NCBI GenBank assembly: GCA_002362735.1
Contig: DEUU01000338.1
Location: 1 to 16,903 of the forward strand
Length of the DNA stretch: 16,903 nucleotides
Reading direction: 5' to 3'
Origin: Dehalococcoidia bacterium UBA3254
GTDB taxonomy: Bacteria > Chloroflexota > Dehalococcoidia > Dehalococcoidales > UBA3254
Part shown: piece after piece, positions 1-8,075 of the stretch
Numbering within the stretch: position 1 is the stretch's first letter
Layout of the letters: every line of letters begins with the position of its first letter
Program-made: the position numbers and the translations under genes
The notes under the pieces: generated by a model
What the model was told of the DNA's origin: nothing
The model's database searches: none
Seen by the model: only the letters and a program-made list of their open reading frames with translations

Positions 1-35
1 GAGTAAAGGTGAGAGAATTCATGAAGGAAGTGTGA

Positions 36-908
36 GCGGTCACCGGGGTCCGGATAGCAGAGGAAGAATATCCGGCACAGGCGGTAATTCTGGCAACGGG
101 AGGAGCTTCCTGGCCGGCTACCGGGTCTTCAGGTGACGGGTACCTAATGGCTGAAGCTCTTGGACACACGATTATCAAGCTAAGGCCCAGTCTGGTTCCT
201 CTGGTAGTAGAGGAAACTGAGAATGTTAAGGCGGTGCAGGGGGTCAGTCTAAAAAATGTCCGTTTGACTGCCTACCAGTGCCGATCTCGAGATATCGATT
301 TGCCTTACTCTCGGAAAGAGATTATTGATAGCCGTATGGGAGAAATGATGCTGACTCATTTTGGACTCGGCGGTCCTATCACTTTACAAATGAGTCTGGC
401 TGTTGTGGATGCCATGGAAAAAGGACCGGTCAGCGTGGCAATTGATCTGAAACCGGCTCTTGACCTGGAACAGCTCCAATTGAGGTTGCAACGCGACTTT
501 GATGCCTTCAGCAAACGCTCCTTTCAGAACATTCTCAAGGAACTTCTTCCAGGAAAAATGATCGGGCTATTTGTGGAACTGAGCCGAATACCGGCCGATA
601 AACCGGGTCATCAGATAAATTCCAGAGAGCGTGATAGACTGGCAAAACAGCTAAAGTCCTGGCGTTTTAATATCAAGAGCCCTCTTCCGTTGAGCGCAGC
701 GATGGTCACCGCAGGAGGAGTTTCACTCAAAGAGATCAACCCGCAAACAATGGCTTCAAAAATAATTAAAGGGCTTTATTTCTGCGGAGAAGTGATGGAT
801 ATTGACGCGGATACTGGAGGTTATAACCTGCAAGCTGCATTCTCTACCGGGTACACTGCGGGTGAAAGTGCAGCCGAATTCGTAAAACAGTCTCGAATCA
901 TTCTTTAG
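36..908 (+). CDS. BaiN/HI0933-type NAD(P)/FAD-dependent oxidoreductase, C-terminal part, reading frame interrupted upstream
   Basis: This is the C-terminal portion of an HI0933-like (BaiN family) flavoprotein, a predicted FAD-dependent oxidoreductase of uncertain substrate. Recognisable features are ILATGGASWPATGS with GDGY shortly after it (about 84-146), THFGLGGPITLQMS in the inserted domain (354-395), and the C-terminal FAD-binding signature with TAGGVS, CGEVMDIDADTGGYN and a final GYTAG (about 708-875). Family members are usually around 400 residues, so some 100 or more N-terminal residues lie left of the window. The first ATG, at 147, has no Shine-Dalgarno sequence and sits inside the conserved block, so it is not the true start. 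The frame stays open back to 36, where an in-frame TGA (33-35) interrupts it. Upstream of the TGA the same frame reads VKVREFMKEV, still family-like. The gene may therefore be a pseudogene, a sequencing error or a recoded stop. Its 3' end overlaps the convergent channel-like gene by 11 nt. Confidence 0.8.
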   Translation, partial: AVTGVRIAEEEYPAQAVILATGGASWPATGSSGDGYLMAEALGHTIIKLRPSLVPLVVEETENVKAVQGVSLKNVRLTAYQCRSRDIDLPYSRKEIIDSRMGEMMLTHFGLGGPITLQMSLAVVDAMEKGPVSVAIDLKPALDLEQLQLRLQRDFDAFSKRSFQNILKELLPGKMIGLFVELSRIPADKPGHQINSRERDRLAKQLKSWRFNIKSPLPLSAAMVTAGGVSLKEINPQTMASKIIKGLYFCGEVMDIDADTGGYNLQAAFSTGYTAGESAAEFVKQSRIIL

Positions 909-1185
909 CGCCAAGATAATTGGCTATAGCGGCAATAGCACCGGTTACAAAAAATACTCCTAAAAGCATTTCGAAAATACTTGCGTTGAACAATGGACTG
1001 GTCGGATTATTAAAAGTAGTTCCGGAAAGTGTCGCGAGCGAAACGCTGTAATAAAAACTTTTAATAATGTCGGACTGCTTGAAAAGAAAGTCAAAAATAA
1101 TCCCAAAGATAAGTATTATTTCGATATAATTTACCAGAATCAGGCTGAACAATCTCGGTACTGAATGGAGCTTCTTTTTCTGCAT
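898..1185 (-). CDS. small two-TM protein resembling a potassium-channel pore module
   Basis: This is a 95-residue membrane protein. A basic N-terminus (MQKKKLHSVPR) precedes a hydrophobic helix at about residues 12-35. Next comes a short reentrant-looking segment, YYSVSLATLSGTTFNNP (about 45-61), and then a second helix at about 65-90. The order TM, pore-like loop, TM matches the two-TM ion channel (Ion_trans_2) fold, and the SVSLATLSG stretch sits where a TxGYG selectivity filter would be. The canonical GYG is absent, so potassium selectivity cannot be claimed. The gene lies 67 nt downstream of maf on the same strand and probably belongs to the recO-maf transcript. An AGAGGG about 16 nt before the ATG is a poorly spaced ribosome binding site. 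A small membrane protein of another family is the alternative. Confidence 0.6.
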   Translation of the reverse strand: MQKKKLHSVPRLFSLILVNYIEIILIFGIIFDFLFKQSDIIKSFYYSVSLATLSGTTFNNPTSPLFNASIFEMLLGVFFVTGAIAAIANYLGAKE

Positions 1186-1252
1186 TGCTCACTATTTTTA
1201 TCCCTCTAAGTAATAATCATAATATTAATCAGGCAGGATAAATTAGTGAAGG

Positions 1253-1843
1253 TTAGACTTCCAATCCAAGATCTTTCAAGCTCTTAACCAGGGTATTCAG
1301 GGGTAGCCCCACCACGTTATAATAGTCACCCACAATTTTTTCCACGATAATAGATCCTAAACCCTGAATTGCGTAAGCGCCGGCTTTATCGAGGGGTTCG
1401 CCGGTCTTTACATAATTAGAAATCTCTTCCGAACTTAGCTTCTTGATGTAAACCCGGGTTTCTACGGTGCTTGTGATGGACTTCTGGCTGGCTGAATCTA
1501 TGACGGTCAGCCCGGTAATGACCCGGTGAGATTTCCCGCTCATTGATCGGAGCATAGCTTCAGCTTCATCGGCGGTATGAGGTTTCCCCAGAATTTTACC
1601 TTTTAACACTCCAAAGGTATCAGCCGCAATGATAATAGCGTCTGGATATTTTTTGGCGACGTTAAGCGCCTTCCCTGAGGATAAAGATTTGGCCAAATCT
1701 TCCGGGCTTAAATCGGAATTAAGGTCTTCAGGATAGTCGCTGGGATCAACCTTAAATCTTATTCCGATTTTCTCCAGCAATTCTTTGCGGCGTGGAGATG
1801 ACGAAGCCAGTATAATAACTCGTTCTTGCTTCAAATTAATCAT
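1253..1843 (-). CDS. maf: Maf family nucleoside triphosphate pyrophosphatase
   Basis: Maf proteins hydrolyse non-canonical or regulatory nucleoside triphosphates (dTTP, UTP or modified nucleotides) to the monophosphate, and have been linked to septum control and house-cleaning. The 196-residue length is standard. Visible motifs are ASSSPRRKELL (13-23), which forms the phosphate-binding loop, AADTFGVLKGKILGKP (73-88) with catalytic Asp75, GEPLDKAGAYAIQG, and the C-terminal GDYYNVVGLPL. Most relatives have ADTVV where this one has ADTFG, a mild substitution. The ATG overlaps the recO stop as ATGA, implying translational coupling with recO. Which nucleotide subgroup it belongs to cannot be decided by eye. 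Confidence 0.95.
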   Translation of the reverse strand: MINLKQERVIILASSSPRRKELLEKIGIRFKVDPSDYPEDLNSDLSPEDLAKSLSSGKALNVAKKYPDAIIIAADTFGVLKGKILGKPHTADEAEAMLRSMSGKSHRVITGLTVIDSASQKSITSTVETRVYIKKLSSEEISNYVKTGEPLDKAGAYAIQGLGSIIVEKIVGDYYNVVGLPLNTLVKSLKDLGLEV

Positions 1844-2631
1844 CTCGTAAGGGTGGGGCCGGCCTGTTCAAGGAGAGCATCCATCCAGGCAGCGGACTTT
1901 ACCTCTCTCTCCAGAATATAGCGAATATAGCTGGCAAGATCAGTTTTTAACTCCCGGGACAAATCTTGACTGATCTTCACCCGGCTTACAATATCGAATT
2001 CACTTCTTTGAAATAGTCTCAATACTTTCAAAGCATCAACAGTAATGGAAAAACTGGCGGGATGCTCGTTCTTACAATTCGGGCAGAGAATACCCCCGGA
2101 AGCTGAGCAGAAAGCATTGATAACCGGTTTGAGCTCGATATGGCATGAGACGCACTCCTGGAGCTGAGGGCGGTAGCCCACGAAATCCAGGAGATGCAGC
2201 TCGAAATAGCGAACGGTTAAATCCGGATTATCTGCCCGGGATAAGCGGCGCAGCGTTTCCACCAAAAGGCGAAATAAAGTCTGATTAGCCATATGTTCAA
2301 CTGTAAATTGGTTGACCAGCTCGGCAGCGTACAGGCCTGAGGAAGTCAGCAAGAGATCATTTTTTAATGCCATAAAGCTATCAATCGTTTGACTTCCGAT
2401 AATGGTATCCAGGTTCCGTCCGTGAGCGAGTCTGATCTGACTGTATGTCAGCAGTTCCAGGTGTCCGGCCATTTTGCTTTTAGGCCGGCGGACTCCTTTG
2501 GCGACAGCTTCAACTTTACCGTGTTCCGGGGTATATAGCGTCAGAATCCTATCAGCTTCACCCAGCTTTATCTTTTTAATAATAATAGCTTCAGTCTGGT
2601 AGTAACGTGTCTCCGGCATTTGTAATATCAT
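1840..2631 (-). CDS. recO: DNA repair protein RecO
   Basis: RecO acts with RecR (encoded at the other end of this window) to load RecA on SSB-coated single-stranded DNA in gap repair. The N-terminal OB-fold block is RYYQTEAIIIKKIKLGEADR followed by LTLYTPEHGK and KGVRRPKSK. A C-terminal zinc motif has Cys160, Cys163, Cys183 and Cys186. The frame extends upstream to a TTG at 2667, but that codon lacks a ribosome binding site. The ATG at 2631 has AGGAG 12 nt upstream, giving 263 residues, and is preferred; the ATG at 2619 (MPETRYYQTEA) is the alternative suggested by typical family N-termini. The gene is divergent from the DUF1015 gene and coupled to maf by a 4-nt overlap. I see no convincing promoter in the 2640-2758 gap for this strand. 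Confidence 0.93.
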   Translation of the reverse strand: MILQMPETRYYQTEAIIIKKIKLGEADRILTLYTPEHGKVEAVAKGVRRPKSKMAGHLELLTYSQIRLAHGRNLDTIIGSQTIDSFMALKNDLLLTSSGLYAAELVNQFTVEHMANQTLFRLLVETLRRLSRADNPDLTVRYFELHLLDFVGYRPQLQECVSCHIELKPVINAFCSASGGILCPNCKNEHPASFSITVDALKVLRLFQRSEFDIVSRVKISQDLSRELKTDLASYIRYILEREVKSAAWMDALLEQAGPTLTR

Positions 2632-2692
2632 TATACCATTTATCTCCTGTATCCAGCGTCTATCCAATGGGAACGATCTATACGTGATTTAC

Positions 2693-2721
2693 TTGCGCGG
2701 GATTCCCTCATAAAGTAAACT
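2693..2721 (+). promoter_or_regulatory. possible sigma70-type promoter for the DUF1015 gene
   Basis: TTGCGC (2693-2698) and TAAACT (2716-2721) are separated by exactly 17 nt and lie 38 nt before the DUF1015 start codon. Each box matches consensus at four of six positions, so this is a plausible but weak call. A ribosome binding site AGGA (2749-2752) lies 6 nt before the ATG. Confidence 0.4.
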
Positions 2722-2758
2722 AAAAGAAAGCAAATTATGTGCGGAAGTAGGAATCAGA

Positions 2759-4078
2759 ATGGCAGAAATTCGTCCTTTCCGGGGTATTCGTTATAACCAA
2801 CAAGTGGTTCCTGATTTGGCGAGAGTGCTTTCACCGCCCTATGACATCATCAGTCCCCAGCAGCAAAATGACCTTTACAAAAACAGCGAATATAACTTTG
2901 TCCGTGTCGAATATAATCGTGAGACTTCTCAGGATAGTGCTCAGGATAACCGCTATACCCGCGCAAAAGCTAACATTGAGAACTGGCTTAAGCAGAATAT
3001 TCTAAAATTGGACTCCAGGTCGGCTTTGTATATTCATGAACATCATTTTACCTGTCAGGGAAAGCGTTATCAGCGGCAAAATATTCTGGCGTGCGTCAAA
3101 CTGGAAGAATGGGAAACTAAAATGATCCGGCCTCACGAAAATATCATACCGCGGGCAAAGAGCGACCGAATGAGTATGCTTTATTCCTGCCAGGCCAATA
3201 CCAGCCCGGTGCTGGCAATGTATCAGGACCCGGAGAAAATAATTGCGAATTTGATAGAATCGCAAGAACAAAAGAAACCCTTGATCGACTTTGAAGACCC
3301 GTGGGGCGAACGACATAAGGTATGGGCTATGACCCAGTTGGAGGATATTCAAGCCATTCAATCTGAAATCGCCAAACAATCACTTTATATTGCGGATGGG
3401 CATCATCGCTACGATAGTGCGTTGACTTACCGGCGAGAGAGGATGGCTCAAACAGTGTCTTTTACGGGTGAGGAAGGATTTAATTTTGTTATGACCAGCC
3501 TGATTGAATTTACTGATCCAGGCCTGGTAATCTTGCCCACTCATCGTTTGGTGAGCGGAATTTCTACGTCAATCTGCAACGAACTAAAATCAAAATTACG
3601 CAAATTTTTCGATATTGAAGACATTCCGATCAATGATGCGGGTCTGTGGAAGAAGGTAGACTCGCTTTTAACCGGTATGAAGTCGGATATGCCGCACGTC
3701 AGGCTGGCAATGTTTGGTCCGGAAATAGATCGTTTATCGATATTAACACTTAGAGATTTTCCTGCTGTCAATCAATTGATGCCTGCTTCGCATCAGGAGT
3801 TATTCAAGAAGCTGGATGTCAGTCTGGTAGATCTCATTATTCTAGAAAGACTGCTGGCTTATGATAAGGAAAAAGAAAACCTGCTATTGGCTTATACCCA
3901 TGATAGACTGGAAGCTATCGAAAGGGTAAAAAATCAGGAATTCGATATGGCTTTTATGCTGAATCCGGTGGGACCGGAGATAATCAAAGAGATTGCCGAC
4001 ATTGGTGACCGCATGCCGAGAAAGTCAACTTATTTTTATCCTAAATCGCCGGCAGGGTTAGTATTTTATAAGTGGTAG
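2759..4078 (+). CDS. DUF1015 family protein, possibly linked to serine/phosphoserine metabolism
   Basis: This 439-residue protein is full length for the DUF1015 family. Diagnostic segments are IRPFRGIRYN near the start, VLSPPYDIIS (23-32), RPHENIIPRAKSDRMSML (124-141), IADGHHRYDSALTYRRE (211-227) and ILPTHRLV (258-265). It should be soluble: no signal peptide or membrane helix is seen. The DGHHRY motif resembles the DGHHR-type motif of ParB/sulfiredoxin-fold enzymes such as the free serine kinases SerK and SbnI. That similarity, plus the adjacent convergent serA, suggests a role in serine phosphorylation or phosphoserine use; this is inference, not established here. The ATG at 2759 is supported by AGGA 6 nt upstream. 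The gene is apparently monocistronic, divergent from recO and closed by a hairpin at 4091-4134. Confidence 0.9.
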   Translation: MAEIRPFRGIRYNQQVVPDLARVLSPPYDIISPQQQNDLYKNSEYNFVRVEYNRETSQDSAQDNRYTRAKANIENWLKQNILKLDSRSALYIHEHHFTCQGKRYQRQNILACVKLEEWETKMIRPHENIIPRAKSDRMSMLYSCQANTSPVLAMYQDPEKIIANLIESQEQKKPLIDFEDPWGERHKVWAMTQLEDIQAIQSEIAKQSLYIADGHHRYDSALTYRRERMAQTVSFTGEEGFNFVMTSLIEFTDPGLVILPTHRLVSGISTSICNELKSKLRKFFDIEDIPINDAGLWKKVDSLLTGMKSDMPHVRLAMFGPEIDRLSILTLRDFPAVNQLMPASHQELFKKLDVSLVDLIILERLLAYDKEKENLLLAYTHDRLEAIERVKNQEFDMAFMLNPVGPEIIKEIADIGDRMPRKSTYFYPKSPAGLVFYKW

Positions 4079-4090
4079 TTATGTTGTTTA

Positions 4091-4134
4091 TAATAACGAC
4101 CGCTTCAAGAGTCATCTTGAAGCGGTCGTTATTA
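4091..4134. terminator. perfect 20-bp inverted repeat between convergent genes, likely bidirectional terminator
   Basis: The arms 4091-4110 and 4115-4134 are exact reverse complements with a GTCA tetraloop (4111-4114). The hairpin fills nearly the whole 58-nt gap between the DUF1015 stop and the serA stop, so it can serve both strands. Neither side is followed by a long T-run: the plus side has AATTTAA and the minus side TATAAACAACAT. Termination may therefore rely on stem strength, or the stem may mainly protect 3' ends. Confidence 0.75.
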
Positions 4135-4136
4135 AT

Positions 4137-5711
4137 TTAAAAAGCGATGTATTTTGCAGTGTAAACATCCGGTATTGCCAGTATGCTTTTGATAGCGGTC
4201 TCCGGTAATTTTTCATCCAGGTCCAGTATCATCAGGGCTTGACCGCGGGCTTTCAAGCGTCCAACATACATAGAGCTGATGTTTACATCGACACTCCCCG
4301 TGATATTGCCTACCGCTCCGATTAATCCCGGGCGGTCCTTGTGGTCAACAAACAGGAACGGACCAGTCGTCGGAACGAAATCAATCCAGTAGTTGTTAAC
4401 CCGGACTATATGTGACTCTCCTCTTAATACTGTTCCGGCAATCTCGATAGTCCCAACACTGGTGGTTAAGACTGCGGTGACCAGGCTGGCGTAGTTCTGG
4501 CAGGTCGGATCTTTTTGTTCTACGACTGTGAGACCCCGGCGACTGGCGATGAGATTAGCATTTACCAGATTTACCTTCTCCTCGCTAATATTTTCCAGAA
4601 GTCCACCCAGTAAAGCGGCTTTTATGGCATTGGTATCATAGCGGGTAATTTCGCCTTCATATTTAATGGTCAAAGCGTTCATCTGTCCTTCGCCCATCTG
4701 GCTGGCTAATTTACCAATCTTGGTAGCAACTTCCATAAAGGGATTTAAGACAGCCATCATCTCCGGTGGAATGAATGGGGCGTTGACAGCATATCTGGGA
4801 GGGCGTCCCTGAAAAACATCTACAATCTGCTCTGCGACATCGCTGGCAGCCATCACTTGAGCCTCGGCCGTTGAAGCTCCGAGGTGAGGTGTGACGATAG
4901 CGTTTTCGAGACTGAAAAGTATGCTGGAGGTGCATGGCTCTTGCGGGAAAACATCGACCGCCGCTCCGGTTATTTTCTTTTCTTTTAGAGCGTTCGCCAG
5001 GGCTTCCTCGTTAATAAGTCCGCCGCGAGCAGTATTGATAATGCGGACCGTAGGTTTCATGGTTGCAAGTTCTTTTGCCCCGATCATTTCCTTGGTCTGA
5101 GCGGTAAGAGGGATATGCAAAGTGATAAAATCAGCTTCCTTGTAGAGTTTTTCCAGGGTCACGATTTCGACCTGAAGATTACGAGCGTGGTCTTGAGAAA
5201 CAAATGGGTCATAACCGATCAGCTTCATTTCCAGACCTCTGGCGCGCCGGGCAACTGCCGAACCAACGTTACCGAGTCCAATGATACCAAGGGTTTTACC
5301 ACGTACCTCTGTGCCGGTAAATTTGCTTCTTTCCCATTTACCCGCTTTTAAGGCAAAATTGGCGTTTGGTATATGGCGAGCCAGGGACATCATTAAGGCG
5401 ACGGCGTGTTCGGCTGCCGAGATCGTGTTGCCGGTTGGAGCATTTACGACCAGAATGCCGCGGCGAGTAGCAGCTTCTAAATCAATATTGTCCACTCCAA
5501 CCCCGGCACGACCGATAATGATTAGCTTTTTGCCGGCTTCGATAATGGGTGCGGTTACCTGCGTCTGACTGCGGACCACGAGACCCTCGTAGTTGCCTAT
5601 AATAGGAATAATCTCAGCTTCTTTTAAGCCGGTCTTAACGTCAACTTCGGCTACCGCCTTCATAATTTCAACGCCTTCTTTCGAAAGCGAATCAGCCACC
5701 AGAATTTTCAT
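4137..5711 (-). CDS. serA: D-3-phosphoglycerate dehydrogenase
   Basis: SerA catalyses the first step of the phosphorylated serine pathway, NAD-dependent oxidation of 3-phosphoglycerate to 3-phosphohydroxypyruvate. At 524 residues it is the long three-domain form. It has a Rossmann NAD site GLGNVG (145-150) with Asp168 as the likely adenosine-ribose ligand, catalytic Arg229 (NTARGG), Glu258 (FPQEP) and His276 (TPHLGAS). An intervening allosteric substrate-binding domain follows at about 310-445. A C-terminal ACT domain (about 452-524, FLFVDHKDRPGLIGAVG) implies feedback control by serine. AGGAGG lies 6 nt before the ATG. It is the last gene of the ribF-tyrS-aminotransferase-serA operon, 10 nt after the aminotransferase that would use its product. 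Confidence 0.97.
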   Translation of the reverse strand: MKILVADSLSKEGVEIMKAVAEVDVKTGLKEAEIIPIIGNYEGLVVRSQTQVTAPIIEAGKKLIIIGRAGVGVDNIDLEAATRRGILVVNAPTGNTISAAEHAVALMMSLARHIPNANFALKAGKWERSKFTGTEVRGKTLGIIGLGNVGSAVARRARGLEMKLIGYDPFVSQDHARNLQVEIVTLEKLYKEADFITLHIPLTAQTKEMIGAKELATMKPTVRIINTARGGLINEEALANALKEKKITGAAVDVFPQEPCTSSILFSLENAIVTPHLGASTAEAQVMAASDVAEQIVDVFQGRPPRYAVNAPFIPPEMMAVLNPFMEVATKIGKLASQMGEGQMNALTIKYEGEITRYDTNAIKAALLGGLLENISEEKVNLVNANLIASRRGLTVVEQKDPTCQNYASLVTAVLTTSVGTIEIAGTVLRGESHIVRVNNYWIDFVPTTGPFLFVDHKDRPGLIGAVGNITGSVDVNISSMYVGRLKARGQALMILDLDEKLPETAIKSILAIPDVYTAKYIAF

Positions 5712-5721
5712 TTCGAACCTC

Positions 5722-6813
5722 CTATTTCTTATAACCCATTTTGGGAAGGACCACGTTCAGGGCTTCCCAGCATTCTTTGATATCTTGCTCACTGACCCAG
5801 CCGAGATGGCCGATGCGGAAGATTTTTCCATCCAGAGCTCCCTGACCGCCCGTGATCGTTATTTTGAAATCATCTCTCATGTTCTTGCTCAGGGCTTTGT
5901 AATCAATTCCCGCCGGCAAGTAGATCGAGGTTACCGTATTGGAAGCGTATTTCTCATCAGCGGCAACCAACTTTAGTCCCATTGCTTTGGCGTTTTCACG
6001 GCAGATTTTGGCGATTTTAGCATGACGTGCCCAGACATTCGGTAAACCTTCTTTCATCAGCATATCCAGCCCAACGGAAAGGGCATAAAGAGCTGTGACA
6101 TTCGGCGTCCAGGGCGTCTCCTCTTTAGCGGCAAACTGCTTGGCTTTACCGAAATCCCAGTAGAAGCGGGGCATTTTAGCTTTAGCGTTATATTCCCAGG
6201 CTTTCTGGCTGACACTGACAAAGGTCAATCCGGGAGGGGCCATCCACCCCTTTTGCGAACCACCGATGGCAACATCAATTCCCCACTCATCGACGGGACA
6301 ATTAATGGAGCCGAGTCCGCTGATACCATCCATTATTATCAATTTATCAAATTCCTTGATGACTTTGACCAGAGTGGCAACGTCATTGGTGACGCCGGTG
6401 GAGGTTTCATTTTGGGTAAATATTACGGCTTTGACATCCGGGTTCTCTTTCAGGGCTTTGCGAACAACTTCTGGATCAGCTGCTTTGCCCATTTCAAAAC
6501 TCAATTTGACAACATTGGCATTGAAGGCCTGAGCGATGCTGGCAAAACGATCGCCAAAGACACCAATAGTAACCACGAGCACCTTGTCACCGGGAGAAAG
6601 AGTATTGACGGCGGCGGCTTCCATACCGCCGGTGCCTGCTCCAGTAAGAATGAACAAATCATTCTTGGTTTGATAGATCGCCTTCAGATTGTTCGTGACC
6701 GCGGTCTGGATGCCGTGATATTCAGCGCCGCGATGGTTGATCATTTGCTTCGACATAATTGCTAAAACTTCTGGTGGAAGTGGAGTAGGTCCTGGAATGC
6801 GTAACTGAGCCAT
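5722..6813 (-). CDS. class V aminotransferase (serine-pyruvate/alanine-glyoxylate type), probable phosphoserine aminotransferase function
   Basis: This 363-residue PLP enzyme belongs to aminotransferase class V. It opens with RIPGPTPLPPEVL, the N-terminal signature of the serine-pyruvate/alanine-glyoxylate group. It carries MDGISGLG with Asp162 (cofactor pyridine nitrogen), GGSQKGWMAPPG with the Schiff-base Lys188, and KIFRIGHLG near the C-terminus with Arg333 as the likely substrate carboxylate ligand. By sequence type it could be annotated serine-glyoxylate or alanine-glyoxylate transaminase. Its position 10 nt upstream of serA, and the absence of a classical serC here, make transamination of phosphohydroxypyruvate to phosphoserine the likely job (inference). 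AGGAG lies 7 nt before the ATG, and tyrS ends 26 nt upstream. Confidence 0.92.
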   Translation of the reverse strand: MAQLRIPGPTPLPPEVLAIMSKQMINHRGAEYHGIQTAVTNNLKAIYQTKNDLFILTGAGTGGMEAAAVNTLSPGDKVLVVTIGVFGDRFASIAQAFNANVVKLSFEMGKAADPEVVRKALKENPDVKAVIFTQNETSTGVTNDVATLVKVIKEFDKLIIMDGISGLGSINCPVDEWGIDVAIGGSQKGWMAPPGLTFVSVSQKAWEYNAKAKMPRFYWDFGKAKQFAAKEETPWTPNVTALYALSVGLDMLMKEGLPNVWARHAKIAKICRENAKAMGLKLVAADEKYASNTVTSIYLPAGIDYKALSKNMRDDFKITITGGQGALDGKIFRIGHLGWVSEQDIKECWEALNVVLPKMGYKK

Positions 6814-6839
6814 GTAAATTCTCCTTCTAAAAATGATTT

Positions 6840-8075
6840 TTACTTATCAGAATCAACTATTTTCACAAAGCGGTGTTTTCCCACTTTGATAATACTTCCG
6901 CTCTTTATCCGGACGACCGGGACGCTGATTTTTTCACCTTCAATACTTACAGCTCCCTGATTGATTAAACGGGTTGCTTCCGTCCGGCTTTTAACCTGGC
7001 CGGTCGCGGCGAGCAACTTTCCGAGATCCAAACCGGCTTCCGTTCCGAAATCCCGGAATGAAAGCAGAGCTTCCTGTATTTCATCCGGAGTCTCTCGCTT
7101 CTGAAAGACATTGGTAAATTCATCATCAGCCTGTCTGGCGGCTTCCGCTCCGTGAAGCTGGGAGACCAGCTCAAAAGCGAGTCGTTTTTTATAATTCATA
7201 GGGTTAACGGAGTTGGTCTCCACATTTCTTTTTATATCTGCCAGTTCTTCATCCGGTATGTCGGTTAGCAAATCGAAATAGTTCATGATCATAAAATCTG
7301 GAATTGACATAACCTTGCCATAGATCTGACTCGGGTTTTCGGCCACACCGATATAATTTCCTTTGCTTTTACTCATTTTGTGAGTGCCGTCTGTCCCGAT
7401 AAGCAATGGGACCATAAAGGTTTGCTGGGGTTGTTGGCCGACCATGGTCTGGAGTTCTCTGCCAACCAGCAAATTAAACTTTTGATCGACGCCGCCAAAT
7501 TCAACATCCGATTGAATGGCAACCGAATCGTAGGCTTGAAGAAGGGGGTAGAGAAATTCGGTAATAGTGATTGGCCGGCCTTCAGCGTAACGCTTGGCGA
7601 AATCATCCCGTGCCAGGAACTGAGCAATGGTGAATTTACTTGTGAGCTGGATTACATCCCTGAGATTAAATTCACCGAACCATTCGCTCTGCCACCTGAC
7701 TTCAGTCTTTTCTTTGTCGACAACTTTAAAGAATTGCTGCATGTAGGTCTCGGCATTTTGGCGGACCTGATCAGCCGTTAACATGGGACGAGTGACATTG
7801 ACTCCACTGGGATCGCCAATCTGAGCGGTCCAATCTCCCACGATAAGAATCACTTTGTGTCCTAGTTCCTGGAACTGGCGTAATTTACGCAATCCGACCA
7901 TATGACCCAGGTGAATATCCGGTGAGCTGGGGTCAAAACCCTCCTTTAGCCTGAGCTTTTTCCCGGATTTGAGAGCTTTGATGAGCTCATCTTTGACGAT
8001 CACTTCTTCGACACCGCGGCGAAGTAGGTGATCCAGGTATACATCCGTGAGTTTAACTTCTTTTTCGTTATCCAT
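6840..8075 (-). CDS. tyrS: tyrosyl-tRNA synthetase
   Basis: This class I aminoacyl-tRNA synthetase charges tRNA-Tyr. With the ATG at 8075 it has 411 residues. The HIGH-type motif is HLGH (55-58), within DIHLGHMVGL, and KMSKS is at 233-237. A C-terminal S4 RNA-binding domain occupies about 345-405 (LLAATGQVKSRTEATRLI, then GAVSIEGEKI). The HLGHMVGLRKLRQFQELGHK block matches the TyrZ-like subgroup. The frame continues upstream to a TTG at 8093, but AAAGG there is too close to the codon. The ATG at 8075 has GAGG 12 nt upstream and overlaps the ribF stop by 8 nt (ATGGATAA), which favours coupled translation. I see no T-box-like leader. Confidence 0.95.
   Translation of the reverse strand: MDNEKEVKLTDVYLDHLLRRGVEEVIVKDELIKALKSGKKLRLKEGFDPSSPDIHLGHMVGLRKLRQFQELGHKVILIVGDWTAQIGDPSGVNVTRPMLTADQVRQNAETYMQQFFKVVDKEKTEVRWQSEWFGEFNLRDVIQLTSKFTIAQFLARDDFAKRYAEGRPITITEFLYPLLQAYDSVAIQSDVEFGGVDQKFNLLVGRELQTMVGQQPQQTFMVPLLIGTDGTHKMSKSKGNYIGVAENPSQIYGKVMSIPDFMIMNYFDLLTDIPDEELADIKRNVETNSVNPMNYKKRLAFELVSQLHGAEAARQADDEFTNVFQKRETPDEIQEALLSFRDFGTEAGLDLGKLLAATGQVKSRTEATRLINQGAVSIEGEKISVPVVRIKSGSIIKVGKHRFVKIVDSDK

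Noticed and set aside
147..908. ATG at 147 as a true start of the flavoprotein
   Set aside because: No ribosome binding site precedes it, and homology continues in frame upstream to at least position 36.
2620..2667. TTG at 2667 as the recO start
   Set aside because: No Shine-Dalgarno upstream, and family members start close to RYYQTEA; AGGAG before the ATG at 2631 fits better.
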